A DNA stretch of 8,074 bases, from positions 1 to 8,074 of the forward strand of contig JAKLHL010000062.1 of the NCBI GenBank assembly GCA_022710165.1. The letters are read 5' to 3'. How positions within the stretch are numbered: position 1 is the first letter of the stretch; each line of letters starts with the position of its first letter. This document shows, piece by piece, positions 1-7,512 of this stretch. The translations under genes and the position numbers were made by a program. Source of the stretch: Bdellovibrionales bacterium. Lineage in GTDB: Bacteria > Bdellovibrionota > JAFGOL01. The notes under the pieces were generated by a model. It had not been told where the DNA came from and did no database searches. It was given only the letters and a program-made list of their open reading frames with translations.

Positions 1-1126
1 CCTCTATAGGTATGTTTGTAAAATTATTGGACAGCATCGTGGCAAAGAAAGCCCAGACCTTAAGCATCAGCGCGAACAGGATTATATACAGGCCTATGAC
101 CGCCAGGTCCTTGAACTTCGGCTTTTGTATGAGGAAGTTCCTGGCAAAAAGTACCACGCTGTAAAAAGAAAGGAAGATCAGGAAGAAATGGAACACATAC
201 AAGAGCACTGTGTTATAGCTTTCCCTGGCCTTTCTAAGCTGGTCAAGGATCATTATGTGTTTTCTCTCTACAGGCTCTCCATCCCTAATTATTATCTCGC
301 CCCTGTTGACCCTTATTATGACCCTCTCGACCCTATTGCTTATAGTTGCCCTTTCACGGACAGTTTTATCCTTATTGAAAGTAAGATTGGCCTGCAAGAG
401 GCTGCCAGCCACCCACATTATCGCTTTCTTTTCAGGCTCTGTGAATTTTGACGATATCTCTGAGAACTTTTTTTCCATGCTATCATAGACGTCATTTACA
501 GAAACGACCTGGTTTATTATTTGAACCACCTTAAGCTTTCTGGAAGACCTAAGGGACGAAGGATCGTACTGTGATCTTGAGATATCCTGGACCACTATTT
601 CCTCTGAACCCTCTTCCATGAATGATTCTTTGCTGTCAACGACGTACCTATCAGGTATCGCATTAAGAGCGTAGGTTATTGCTTTCTCAAGCCTCCAAGA
701 GAACCTGTCTGCAAGAAGTGCCTTATAGACGCTGTCCTCTACAGGACGGCTAAGGTAGCCTTCAAATATCTTCCTTCCATAAGGATCGTTCGGGTTTTTC
801 CTGAGGGCCTTAAAGGCATCATGCAGCCTCTGTTTTTCCATATTATAGAGGCCTGGGTCGTAATCATAAACAGGAGCTATGAACTTTACGGCTTCCTTGA
901 CCTCTTTGTCAGTGGCTTCTTTATCCTCGAACTCTATGGATTGAGGGGCTTTGATGTTCCTGTCAGCGAACTCTCCAAGCTTATAGGTCCTGTACGGTCT
1001 GTATACAGTTACGTTAACCATTATTGACAGCACAAGCGACACCAGGGCAAGGTAGCTTATAACCCTTAGATCTGGGTTCTCTTTGAACAGGTCAAAAACT
1101 TTTTCATAATATTTTCTTAAAATCAT
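1..1126 (-). CDS. pgpH: 7TM-HD family protein (PgpH-type cyclic di-AMP phosphodiesterase), N-terminal part
   Basis: This is an open frame of 375 codons with no stop before the window edge, so the gene is cut at its 3' end. Residues 1-20 are a charged cytoplasmic tail. A hydrophobic helix lies at about 22-39. A long extracytoplasmic segment follows to about 300, then membrane helices at about 303-327 and 340-364. The segment carries the hallmarks of the 7TMR-HD extracellular domain: RNIKAPQSIEFEDKEAT at 56-72, APVYDYDP at 84-91 and GEIIIRDGEPV at 276-286. In characterised members (PgpH, YqfF) a seven-helix region and a cytoplasmic HD domain follow, and the HD domain hydrolyses cyclic di-AMP. 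Those parts are outside the window, so the enzymatic activity is inferred from family. The ATG overlaps the stop of the preceding gene as ATGA, with an AGAGAG ribosome-binding-like stretch 3 bases upstream, which supports this start and translational coupling. Confidence 0.88.
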   Translation of the reverse strand, partial: MILRKYYEKVFDLFKENPDLRVISYLALVSLVLSIMVNVTVYRPYRTYKLGEFADRNIKAPQSIEFEDKEATDKEVKEAVKFIAPVYDYDPGLYNMEKQRLHDAFKALRKNPNDPYGRKIFEGYLSRPVEDSVYKALLADRFSWRLEKAITYALNAIPDRYVVDSKESFMEEGSEEIVVQDISRSQYDPSSLRSSRKLKVVQIINQVVSVNDVYDSMEKKFSEISSKFTEPEKKAIMWVAGSLLQANLTFNKDKTVRERATISNRVERVIIRVNRGEIIIRDGEPVERKHIMILDQLRKARESYNTVLLYVFHFFLIFLSFYSVVLFARNFLIQKPKFKDLAVIGLYIILFALMLKVWAFFATMLSNNFTNIPIE

Positions 1127-1746
1127 AAGCTCTCTTTATAGACCAGACCCATTATTATCCAGTAAAGTGCGGTAACAAAAACTCCCAAGGTGAGTGAAAG
1201 TATAGGGCTCAGCGACGCAAGTAAAAGCATCGAAAAATATATGACTTGATATCCTAATATGTGCCACCTTTTCCCCTTGGTCAGTTCTATACTATCGGTT
1301 ATAGATTTGAATACATCTGAATAACCGGATGAACTTGCGACTATGAAATAGGCAAGTGATGATATAACGGCCCAATAAATACCAGGTGCTATTAAAAGGA
1401 GCATGCCGGCTATCATGACTATTATCACTATAGCCTCTATAAAAAGCAGGGAAAAATATCTGGGCCTTGTAAGGTTGCCTGCAAAATCAGCAAGGCTGAT
1501 CTTTTTTCCTTTAACGCAGTCCATCACCATTGGAAGATAACCGCAAAGGAACAAGACCCTGATAAGCCACATCAGTATGAAAAGCAGGACATAGAAAAAG
1601 CTTATCTCTCCCACCGATACAGAAGGTGCCACCATCTTCATAAAGCTAAGGTCTACAGCCTGGTAGGCAAGGGCTATGCTCAGCAATGGAGCCCAGTTGT
1701 CCTTTATCATCACCAGCGCTTTTTTGGTCCTTTCTATGAAGCCCAT
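1123..1746 (-). CDS. Multi-pass membrane protein resembling the glycerophosphodiester phosphodiesterase membrane domain
   Basis: A 207-residue integral membrane protein of unknown function. Hydrophobic stretches lie at about 18-36, 49-71, 98-122, 123-138, 164-185 and 186-203, giving five or six helices. There is no cleavable signal peptide and no soluble domain. Two features recall the membrane domain found with glycerophosphodiester phosphodiesterases and related small membrane families (DUF975/YciC-like): the sequence LLLIAPGIYWAV at 116-127, and an amphipathic stretch ending in SIELTKGKRW at 152-161. In such families the APG turn is followed by a helix and then by an 'SxxLTKG+RW' segment, as here. 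No phosphodiesterase catalytic domain is present, so enzymatic activity should not be assumed. The start is supported by AAGGAG seven bases upstream. It begins 15 bases after the lon stop and its own stop overlaps the start of the 7TM-HD gene, so it is probably co-translated with that protein. Confidence 0.8.
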   Translation of the reverse strand: MGFIERTKKALVMIKDNWAPLLSIALAYQAVDLSFMKMVAPSVSVGEISFFYVLLFILMWLIRVLFLCGYLPMVMDCVKGKKISLADFAGNLTRPRYFSLLFIEAIVIIVMIAGMLLLIAPGIYWAVISSLAYFIVASSSGYSDVFKSITDSIELTKGKRWHILGYQVIYFSMLLLASLSPILSLTLGVFVTALYWIIMGLVYKESL

Positions 1747-1761
1747 GTTAACTCCTTGGCC

Positions 1762-4188
1762 TTAGTGTCTTTCTGCCCTTGCAGAGACCCTTTGATTGTA
1801 ACCTTTGTCACCCTTGATGGTAAGGTACTCATCCTCTTCGCCAACAAAAAGCTGTTCACCCTCATTGAACACAAGTGCCAGCCTCAAGACCTCGTCAGCC
1901 TCCTTAACAGGATGGACGGTGAGTTCCTTCATTATTACTTCTGGAACTTCCTTAAGGTCCTTAAAGTTCTCGTCAGGAATGATGACCTCTTTAACCCCTG
2001 CCCTGTACGCCGCCATGATCTTTTCCTTTAGACCGCCGATAGGCAGCACGTGGCCTCTTATGGTTATTTCTCCTGTCATCGCAACATGGCGCTTAACAGG
2101 CCTCTTAGTGAGAGCAGATACCAGCGACGTTGCTATGGTCACGCCTGCACTAGGACCGTCCTTTGGTATGGCCGCTTCTGTTGCATGTATGTGTATGTCC
2201 GTCTTTGAATAAAAATCCTTATCAAGGCCAAGCTGTCCCGCCCTGCTCCTTACATAACTGATGGCGGCCTTGGCACTTTCCCTCATAACGTCGCCCAAGT
2301 GGCCCGTTACCTCTACCATGCCTCTGCCGGAAGTCACCGTGACCTCAACTATAAGCATCTCTCCGCCGACTGAAGTCCAGGCAAGTCCGTTCGTTGTGCC
2401 TATCTGGTCCTCTCCTTCGACGACACCATACTTATATCTTGGAGCCTCTATGAACTTCTCGACCAGTTCCTCGCTCAGTACTACCTTGTTCTTTTTGCCC
2501 TTTGATTCAAGTATCGCCCTTGCGGACTTTCTGACCAGTGTTGCTATCTCCCTCTCAAGGCTTCTAACTCCAGCCTCTTTTGTGTACCTTCTTATGATAA
2601 AGAGGAGCGCTTTGTCTGGGAAACTTACCTGATCGACCCTTAGTCCGTTCGCAGCTATCTGTTTAGGGACTAGATATCTTTTTGCTATATTAAGTTTTTC
2701 TTCCTCGGTGTAGGAAGAAAGCTCTATTACTTCCATCCTGTCCAATAGAGGACCTGGTATGGTGTACATGCTGTTCGCCGTGGTAATGAACATGACCTTG
2801 GAAAGATTGTAATCCAGCTCAAGGTAATGATCGTTGAAAGCGACGTTCTGTTCAGGATCAAGAACTTCAAGCAACGCTGAAGCAGGGTCGCCCCTTTGCT
2901 GGTCGCTGCTCATCTTGTCTATTTCATCGAACAGGAACACCGGATTTATAGTGCCGACCTTTTTCATTCCCTGGATAACTTTTCCAGGAAGAGCACCAAC
3001 GTAAGTACGTCTGTGTCCCCTTATCTCTGCCTCGTCCCTCACTCCGCCCAGGGACATCCTGACGAACTTCTTGTTTACCGCCCTTGCTATGGACTTTGCC
3101 AAAGAGGTCTTTCCAACTCCCGGAGGTCCGACAAGACAAAGTATAGGGCCCCTAAGGTCGCCGGCCATCGTCTTTATCGCAAGATAATCTATTATCCTGT
3201 CCTTTACTTTTGTAAGACCGTAGTGGTCCTCGTCCAAGATCCTTTTTGCTTCCTCTATGTCGTTGTTGTCCATTGATGCTTCTTCCCAAGGAAGACCTAT
3301 TATCCAGTCTATGTAGTTCCTTATGACCGCACTCTCTGCGCTCATAGGCGACATCATCTTCATCTTCTTAAGTTCTTTTTCTGCCCTTTCCCTAGCCTCC
3401 ATAGGCATCTTCTTATCGCGGATCTTGTTGGCGAGCTCTGTCACCTCGTCAATTTCCTCTTCGCTGCCGAGTTCTTTCTGGATGGCATTTATCTGCTCAT
3501 TAAGATAATATTCCTTTTGGTTCTTTTCCATCTGCTGTTTTACGCGGCTCTTTATCTTTTTCTCCAGCTGGAGTATCTCCATCTCTGCCTGCATCATCGC
3601 TAGAAGTTCTTCAAGTCTTTTTGATATGGAGAAGTTGCTTAGTAGTTTTTGCTTGTCCTCGAGCTTTAGCGTTAGGTGTGCGGCTATGGTGTCCGTAAGT
3701 CTTGACGGATCATTTATGCCGGAGATGGTCATCAGCATCTCTGGCGGTATCTTCTTGTTAAGCCTTACATATCTTTCGAACTGTCCCTTAACGGCCTTGA
3801 CCATGGCATCAAGCTGTTCAGCATCTACGTCCTCTACATCCTCTATCTCTTGGGCCTCTACCACGAAATGATCGGTAGTTGCGGCCATCTTGTTTATCTT
3901 GACCCTCTTTATACCCTCTATAAGCACCTTGACCGTCCCATCGGGTAGTCTTAGAAGCTGTATGATGTTACCTACGGTCCCTATCTCGAAAAGGTCATTC
4001 ATCCCAGGATCGTTCACCTGTGAGTCTTTTTGTGCAGCAAGGACTATGTCCAGCCTCTTATTTATAGATTCCTCTAACGAACGTATCGACTTATCCCTTC
4101 CAACGAACAACGGAACGACCATGTACGGAAAAACGACCATGTCCCTCAACGGTAACATCGGTAAAGCCTTGACATTAGACGCAGGCAT
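1762..4188 (-). CDS. lon: ATP-dependent endopeptidase Lon (LonA type)
   Basis: A complete 808-residue LonA protease, close to the usual length of about 780-820. It degrades misfolded and selected regulatory proteins in the cytosol as a hexamer. The N-terminal LON substrate-recognition domain covers about 8-200, starting with LPMLPLRDMVVFP. A charged helical linker follows at about 195-300. The AAA+ module covers about 305-580, with Walker A GPPGVGKT at 354-361, Walker B LFDEID at 419-424 and a sensor-2-like VRSLERE at 541-547. The C-terminal protease domain has the Ser-Lys dyad intact: S680 in PKDGPSAG (675-682) and K723 in GGLKEK (718-723). The chain ends with an acidic then basic tail at about 775-808. 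The ATG has AAGGGGGGAG just upstream and starts 22 bases after the clpX stop. No frameshift or missing motif was seen. The family assignment is secure; substrates are not predictable. Confidence 0.98.
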   Translation of the reverse strand: MPASNVKALPMLPLRDMVVFPYMVVPLFVGRDKSIRSLEESINKRLDIVLAAQKDSQVNDPGMNDLFEIGTVGNIIQLLRLPDGTVKVLIEGIKRVKINKMAATTDHFVVEAQEIEDVEDVDAEQLDAMVKAVKGQFERYVRLNKKIPPEMLMTISGINDPSRLTDTIAAHLTLKLEDKQKLLSNFSISKRLEELLAMMQAEMEILQLEKKIKSRVKQQMEKNQKEYYLNEQINAIQKELGSEEEIDEVTELANKIRDKKMPMEARERAEKELKKMKMMSPMSAESAVIRNYIDWIIGLPWEEASMDNNDIEEAKRILDEDHYGLTKVKDRIIDYLAIKTMAGDLRGPILCLVGPPGVGKTSLAKSIARAVNKKFVRMSLGGVRDEAEIRGHRRTYVGALPGKVIQGMKKVGTINPVFLFDEIDKMSSDQQRGDPASALLEVLDPEQNVAFNDHYLELDYNLSKVMFITTANSMYTIPGPLLDRMEVIELSSYTEEEKLNIAKRYLVPKQIAANGLRVDQVSFPDKALLFIIRRYTKEAGVRSLEREIATLVRKSARAILESKGKKNKVVLSEELVEKFIEAPRYKYGVVEGEDQIGTTNGLAWTSVGGEMLIVEVTVTSGRGMVEVTGHLGDVMRESAKAAISYVRSRAGQLGLDKDFYSKTDIHIHATEAAIPKDGPSAGVTIATSLVSALTKRPVKRHVAMTGEITIRGHVLPIGGLKEKIMAAYRAGVKEVIIPDENFKDLKEVPEVIMKELTVHPVKEADEVLRLALVFNEGEQLFVGEEDEYLTIKGDKGYNQRVSARAERH

Positions 4189-4210
4189 AACTCCCCCCTT
4201 TTTTGTTTTC

Positions 4211-5485
4211 TCAGCAAGCTAGATCTTTTTCTTTATCTGCATCCTCTTTGTATATGATAGCAGGTTTAGCCCCCTTTTCAACCACATCGCTGGTTATGAT
4301 GCACCTTGCAACACCCTTCTTTGAAGGGATCTCGTACATGAGGTCCAAAAGCGTTTTTTCCAATATCGCCCTAAGGCCTCTAGCGCCGGTGCCTCTCGAC
4401 ATCGTCAGTTTTGCGACACTGCGTAAAGCATCTTCTTCGAACACTATCTCCACGCCCTCGTACTCAAAGAGCTTTTGATACTGTTTGGTTATCGCGTTCT
4501 TTGGCTTAACAAGGATGTCCACCAAAGCCTGCTCATCGAGTGAATTAACAGAGCTTATTATAGGGATCCTTCCAACGAACTCCGGTATCATGCCGAACTT
4601 TAGAAGGTCCTCTGGTTCAACCATCGAAAGATAGTTCTCTTTACCTCTTTCGCTGTCCTTTTTTACATTAGCGCCAAAGCCCATCACCTTCTTTGAGATA
4701 CGTCTTTCGACTATCTTATCTAGTCCTACGAAAGCCCCGCCGCAAATGAAGAGTATGTTCCTTGTATCAAGCTGTATGTAATCCTGTTGAGGATGCTTTC
4801 TTCCTCCCTTAGGAGGCACGTTGGCCTTGGTGCCCTCTATTATCTTAAGTAGGGCCTGCTGAACGCCCTCGCCGCTGACGTCCCTGGTTATTGAAGGGTT
4901 GTCCCCTCCTTTCCTTGCTATCTTATCTATTTCATCTATGTAGACTATCCCGCGTTTAGCCCTTTCAACGTCGTAGTCTGCCGCCTGCAAAAGCCCAAGC
5001 AGTATGTTCTCTACGTCCTCGCCGACGTAACCAGCCTCTGTGAGGGCTGTAGCATCAGCTATGGTGAAAGGCACGTTCAAAAGTTTTGCAAGCGTCTGAG
5101 CAAGATAGGTTTTGCCGCTGCCGGTAGGGCCTATAATGAGAACGTTGCTCTTTTGAACTTCCACACCAGACTCATCCACCGTACCGTTAGAGAATATCCT
5201 CTTGTAGTGATTGTGGACAGCAACGGAAAGAGTCTTCTTTGCGTCTTCCTGGCCTATTATGTAGCCGTCCAGGACCGCTTTTATCTCTGCCGGTTTTGGC
5301 ACGCTGTTAACGCCGCCGGCACTTACGCTCTTCCTTATCTTATCCTTTAGGATATCATTGCACATGTCTATGCATTCATCGCAGATAAAAACACCAGGAC
5401 CTGCTATCAGCGTCTTTACATCCCTTTGGGTCTTTCCGCAGAAAGAGCAAACAAGATCAGAGATCCCCGCAGTATTGTTGTCCAT
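4211..5485 (-). CDS. clpX: ATP-dependent Clp protease ATP-binding subunit ClpX
   Basis: A complete 424-residue ClpX, the hexameric AAA+ unfoldase that recognises tagged substrates and threads them into ClpP. The N-terminal zinc-binding domain has the four cysteines C13, C16, C35 and C38. The AAA+ core shows Walker A GPTGSGKT at 119-126, pore-1 loop GYVGED at 152-157, Walker B VYIDEID at 181-187, pore-2 RKH at 229-231, an arginine finger in PEFVGR (R306) and sensor-2 GARGLR at 367-372. The ClpP-docking loop reads VMGF at 267-270, where E. coli has IGF, so the tripeptide is MGF. Its position, directly after clpP with a 17-base gap, matches the usual clpP-clpX partnership. A GGGGG run four A's before the ATG serves as ribosome-binding site. 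The short C-terminal tail after about residue 405 is charged and of no known role. Confidence 0.98.
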   Translation of the reverse strand: MDNNTAGISDLVCSFCGKTQRDVKTLIAGPGVFICDECIDMCNDILKDKIRKSVSAGGVNSVPKPAEIKAVLDGYIIGQEDAKKTLSVAVHNHYKRIFSNGTVDESGVEVQKSNVLIIGPTGSGKTYLAQTLAKLLNVPFTIADATALTEAGYVGEDVENILLGLLQAADYDVERAKRGIVYIDEIDKIARKGGDNPSITRDVSGEGVQQALLKIIEGTKANVPPKGGRKHPQQDYIQLDTRNILFICGGAFVGLDKIVERRISKKVMGFGANVKKDSERGKENYLSMVEPEDLLKFGMIPEFVGRIPIISSVNSLDEQALVDILVKPKNAITKQYQKLFEYEGVEIVFEEDALRSVAKLTMSRGTGARGLRAILEKTLLDLMYEIPSKKGVARCIITSDVVEKGAKPAIIYKEDADKEKDLAC

Positions 5486-5502
5486 TTTTCCCCCAATATA
5501 AC

Positions 5503-6099
5503 TTAAAGTGTATTCGCTGTAGTGACTATCTTATCTATAACGCCGTAATCAAGCGCCTCAGCGGCAGACATGAAAAAGTCCCTGTCTGTATCCCTAGAGA
5601 TGGTCTTTATGTCCTTGCCGGTGTTCTCAGCAAGTATCTTGTTTATGGACTCCCTGGTCCTGAGTATCTCTTTTGAGTGTATCTCTATGTCCGTAGCCTG
5701 ACCGTTGAAACCGCCTATAGGCTGGTGAAGCATTATCCTTGAATTAGGCATCGCAAAACGTTTTCCCTTGGTGCCTCCTGCCAGCAGGAAAGCTCCCATG
5801 CTTGAAGCTTGTCCCACACAGTAAGTGCAAACATCCGCTTTTATGTACCTCATCGTGTCATAAATAGCGAAGCCGGCAGTTACCACACCGCCCGGAGAAT
5901 TGATGTACATGTGTATGTCCTTTTCAGGAGCATCCGCCTCCAGGAACAAGAGCTGTGCGACCACAAGGTTTGACACAGTATCATTTATCTCGCTGCCGAC
6001 AAAGATTATCCTGTCCAGCAAGAGCCTGGAATAAATGTCATACTGTCTTTCGCCCTTAGGGGTCTGCTCTATTACATAAGGAGTTGGTATGTAGCTCAT
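5503..6099 (-). CDS. clpP: ATP-dependent Clp protease proteolytic subunit ClpP
   Basis: A complete 198-residue serine peptidase of the ClpP family (MEROPS S14), which forms the two-ring barrel that degrades proteins fed in by ClpX. The catalytic triad can be placed by comparison with E. coli ClpP: S100 in GQASSMG (96-102), H125 in MLHQP (123-127) and D174 in DTDRD (170-174). Spacings of 25 and 49 residues between them equal those of E. coli. The oxyanion-region sequence YINSPGG is at 65-71. The N-terminus (MSYIPTPYVIEQT) is short, close to the mature form of other ClpPs, so there is little or no propeptide. The ATG follows the tig stop codon with no base between (TAAATG). Its ribosome-binding site, GAGGGGG at 6108-6114, therefore lies inside the last codons of tig, so translation is likely coupled to tig. 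Confidence 0.98.
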   Translation of the reverse strand: MSYIPTPYVIEQTPKGERQYDIYSRLLLDRIIFVGSEINDTVSNLVVAQLLFLEADAPEKDIHMYINSPGGVVTAGFAIYDTMRYIKADVCTYCVGQASSMGAFLLAGGTKGKRFAMPNSRIMLHQPIGGFNGQATDIEIHSKEILRTRESINKILAENTGKDIKTISRDTDRDFFMSAAEALDYGVIDKIVTTANTL

Positions 6100-7422
6100 T
6101 TATTTTGCCCCCTCTTTTTTCTCCACTATCTTTGCGTTGTTCTGTATGTGTTCGTAAACTTTACCCTCAATTATGCCTTTAGATGCGGCTCTATACAAGT
6201 TTTCCTGGCCATATTTTTCTTTAAGCTTGTCCAGGGCCATGTTCATGTACCTTGCGGTGGCCTGAAGCTCTTGCTCAAGCTCTTTTTCCTCTGCCTTGAT
6301 CGACTCTTTTTCGGCTATGGCTTCAACTATGTAGCCAAGTCTTACCTCGTCCTCTGAAGCCTTTGTTATCTCTTTCATGTGCTTCTCAAAGAACTCGTTC
6401 TTTTGTGTATCTGTGAGGCCCTTGATGTTGTGATGGCCGAAGACACTGTGCAGGGCCCTTTCCTTGACCTCTGGTATCTTTCTCTCCACCTCTGACGCTG
6501 AAATGTCGAACTTGTTCCCGCTTATAAGTTTATCTATGATCTGCTTCCTTAGGTATGAGTTCTTTGACTCTGTTTTTCTGGCCTTTATATTCTCTTTTAC
6601 GTTGCTGTAGAACTGGTCCCTTGTGTCAGCAAGTTTGAGTTCCTTTACAAGCTCGTCAGTAAGCTCAGGGAGTATCCTTTCCATGATCTTGTTAAGCTTT
6701 ACCTTAAAGGAGACCTCTTTGCCCTTTAGGTCCTCAGCGTGGTAGTCTTCTGAATATTTGGTGTTGATGGTCTTTTCACTGCCGACCTTCATACCTGTAA
6801 TTCCCTTGCTAAGATCGTCTATAAGGGTCATCTTGTCGCCTATCTTGCAGACGTATGCCCTTGCGGTCATGTTGTCTTTCTTCTCGCCGGCGATATATCC
6901 GTCAAAGTCTATGTCTATCCAGTCAGCGTCTTGTGCAGGGCGGTCTTCCATGATGGTCTTCATGTCAGCTCTGCTCTCCAAGAAGCTCATTATTATCTTT
7001 TCTACTTCATCCTCTGTTGGTTCGATAGGGAAGCTCTCAAGCTCCAAACCCTTGTAGTTCTTGGGTTCGAACACAGGCTTAACATCGAACACAGCTTCGA
7101 ATATCAAAGGCTCACCGTCGTTATACTTTATGTCAGATACCCTTGGATAGCTCACAAGGTCAAGGTTCTTCTCTTTGACCACCTGTGCGCAGGCCTCGTT
7201 TATCAGACGCTCAGTGACGTCGTACTTTATAGACTCAGAGTATTGCTGTCTTACCACAGCCTCTGGGGCCTTGCCCTGCCTGTAGCCCTTTATGTTAGCG
7301 GTCTTTAAGACCTCGCTAAAAACATCTTCCATGCGGGTCTTTACAGTTGTGTAAGGTATCTCAACTCTTACCTTTTTTGATACACTAGAAACATCATCCA
7401 TCTTAAAATTCAGATTGTCCAT
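6100..7422 (-). CDS. tig: Trigger factor, ribosome-associated chaperone
   Basis: A complete 440-residue trigger factor, the first chaperone to meet nascent chains at the ribosome exit tunnel. The N-terminal ribosome-binding domain (about 1-125) has the signature loop GYRQGKAP at 46-53, equivalent to GFRxGKxP that contacts ribosomal protein uL23. The FKBP-like prolyl isomerase domain spans about 163-247 and retains DYHAEDLKGKEVSF (226-239). Where active members have a PGFE stretch this protein reads MTLIDDLSKGI (198-208), so isomerase activity may be weak or absent. The C-terminal chaperone arms (about 250-440) begin with ILPELTDELVKEL and are lysine- and glutamate-rich. The chosen ATG gives seven extra residues relative to M8, which would also fit typical family N-termini. 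GGAGG lies 12 bases upstream of the first ATG, none fits M8, so the first is preferred. It opens the tig-clpP-clpX-lon unit. Confidence 0.97.
   Translation of the reverse strand: MDNLNFKMDDVSSVSKKVRVEIPYTTVKTRMEDVFSEVLKTANIKGYRQGKAPEAVVRQQYSESIKYDVTERLINEACAQVVKEKNLDLVSYPRVSDIKYNDGEPLIFEAVFDVKPVFEPKNYKGLELESFPIEPTEDEVEKIIMSFLESRADMKTIMEDRPAQDADWIDIDFDGYIAGEKKDNMTARAYVCKIGDKMTLIDDLSKGITGMKVGSEKTINTKYSEDYHAEDLKGKEVSFKVKLNKIMERILPELTDELVKELKLADTRDQFYSNVKENIKARKTESKNSYLRKQIIDKLISGNKFDISASEVERKIPEVKERALHSVFGHHNIKGLTDTQKNEFFEKHMKEITKASEDEVRLGYIVEAIAEKESIKAEEKELEQELQATARYMNMALDKLKEKYGQENLYRAASKGIIEGKVYEHIQNNAKIVEKKEGAK
6108..6115 (-). promoter_or_regulatory. Shine-Dalgarno sequence of clpP inside the tig 3' end
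   Basis: AGAGGGGG in transcript direction ends eight bases before the clpP ATG and lies within the last codons of tig (encoding Glu-Gly-Ala-Lys). Because stop and start codons abut, ribosomes ending tig finish on top of the clpP start region. Confidence 0.6.
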
Positions 7423-7434
7423 GTTGACACTTAT

Positions 7435-7439
7435 CCTCC
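7435..7439 (-). promoter_or_regulatory. Shine-Dalgarno sequence of tig
   Basis: GGAGG in transcript direction, 12 bases before the tig ATG. The spacing is longer than the usual 5-9 bases. No closer purine-rich stretch exists, so this is the best candidate, and it decides for the first ATG over the in-frame ATG at codon 8. Confidence 0.6.
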
Positions 7440-7500
7440 AAAGTTAGTCCAGTAATAGCATTGCCATTAACAAGCCGTATACTATTAGCACTTTTGGAGG
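7435..7500 (-). promoter_or_regulatory. Inverted repeat in the tig leader that includes the tig ribosome-binding site
   Basis: In transcript direction the sequence CCTCCAAAAG (7500-7491) can pair with CTTTGGAGG (7443-7435) with one bulged A. Inside, TAATAG (7487-7482) can pair with CTATTA (7458-7453) around a 23-base loop. The 3' arm contains GGAGG (7439-7435), the only good Shine-Dalgarno sequence before the tig ATG. The pairing would hide the ribosome-binding site. There is no T-run after the repeat in transcript direction, so it is not a rho-independent terminator. The arms are seen directly; the control role is inference. Confidence 0.5.
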
Positions 7501-7512
7501 GCTTTGTCTAAC

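Noticed and set aside
125..1027. Plus-strand frames at 125-451, 255-488 and 821-1027
   Set aside because: The minus strand here reads as an uninterrupted 7TM-HD N-terminal region with several family motifs; the plus frames are antisense shadows.
1805..2632. Serine-rich open frames on the plus strand at 1805-2212 and 2261-2632
   Set aside because: They lie antisense to lon, have low-complexity composition typical of reverse reading, and match no family.
2896..3276. Plus-strand frame at 2896-3276 and minus-strand out-of-frame ORF at 2924-3139
   Set aside because: Both overlap the Lon ATPase domain, whose motifs are intact in the real frame.
4189..4210. C-run followed by a T-run between clpX and lon as a possible terminator
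   Set aside because: On the transcribed strand this is an A-run followed by GGGGGG, has no stem, and serves as the lon ribosome-binding region.
7435..7500. The inverted repeat as a rho-independent terminator of the iron-sulfur gene
   Set aside because: The stem is broken by large internal loops and no T-run follows in transcript direction.
7482..7511. Promoter for tig with TTAGAC as -35 and TAATAG as -10, 18 bases apart
   Set aside because: The -35 match is poor and the -10 element falls in the inverted repeat; too weak to claim without transcript data.
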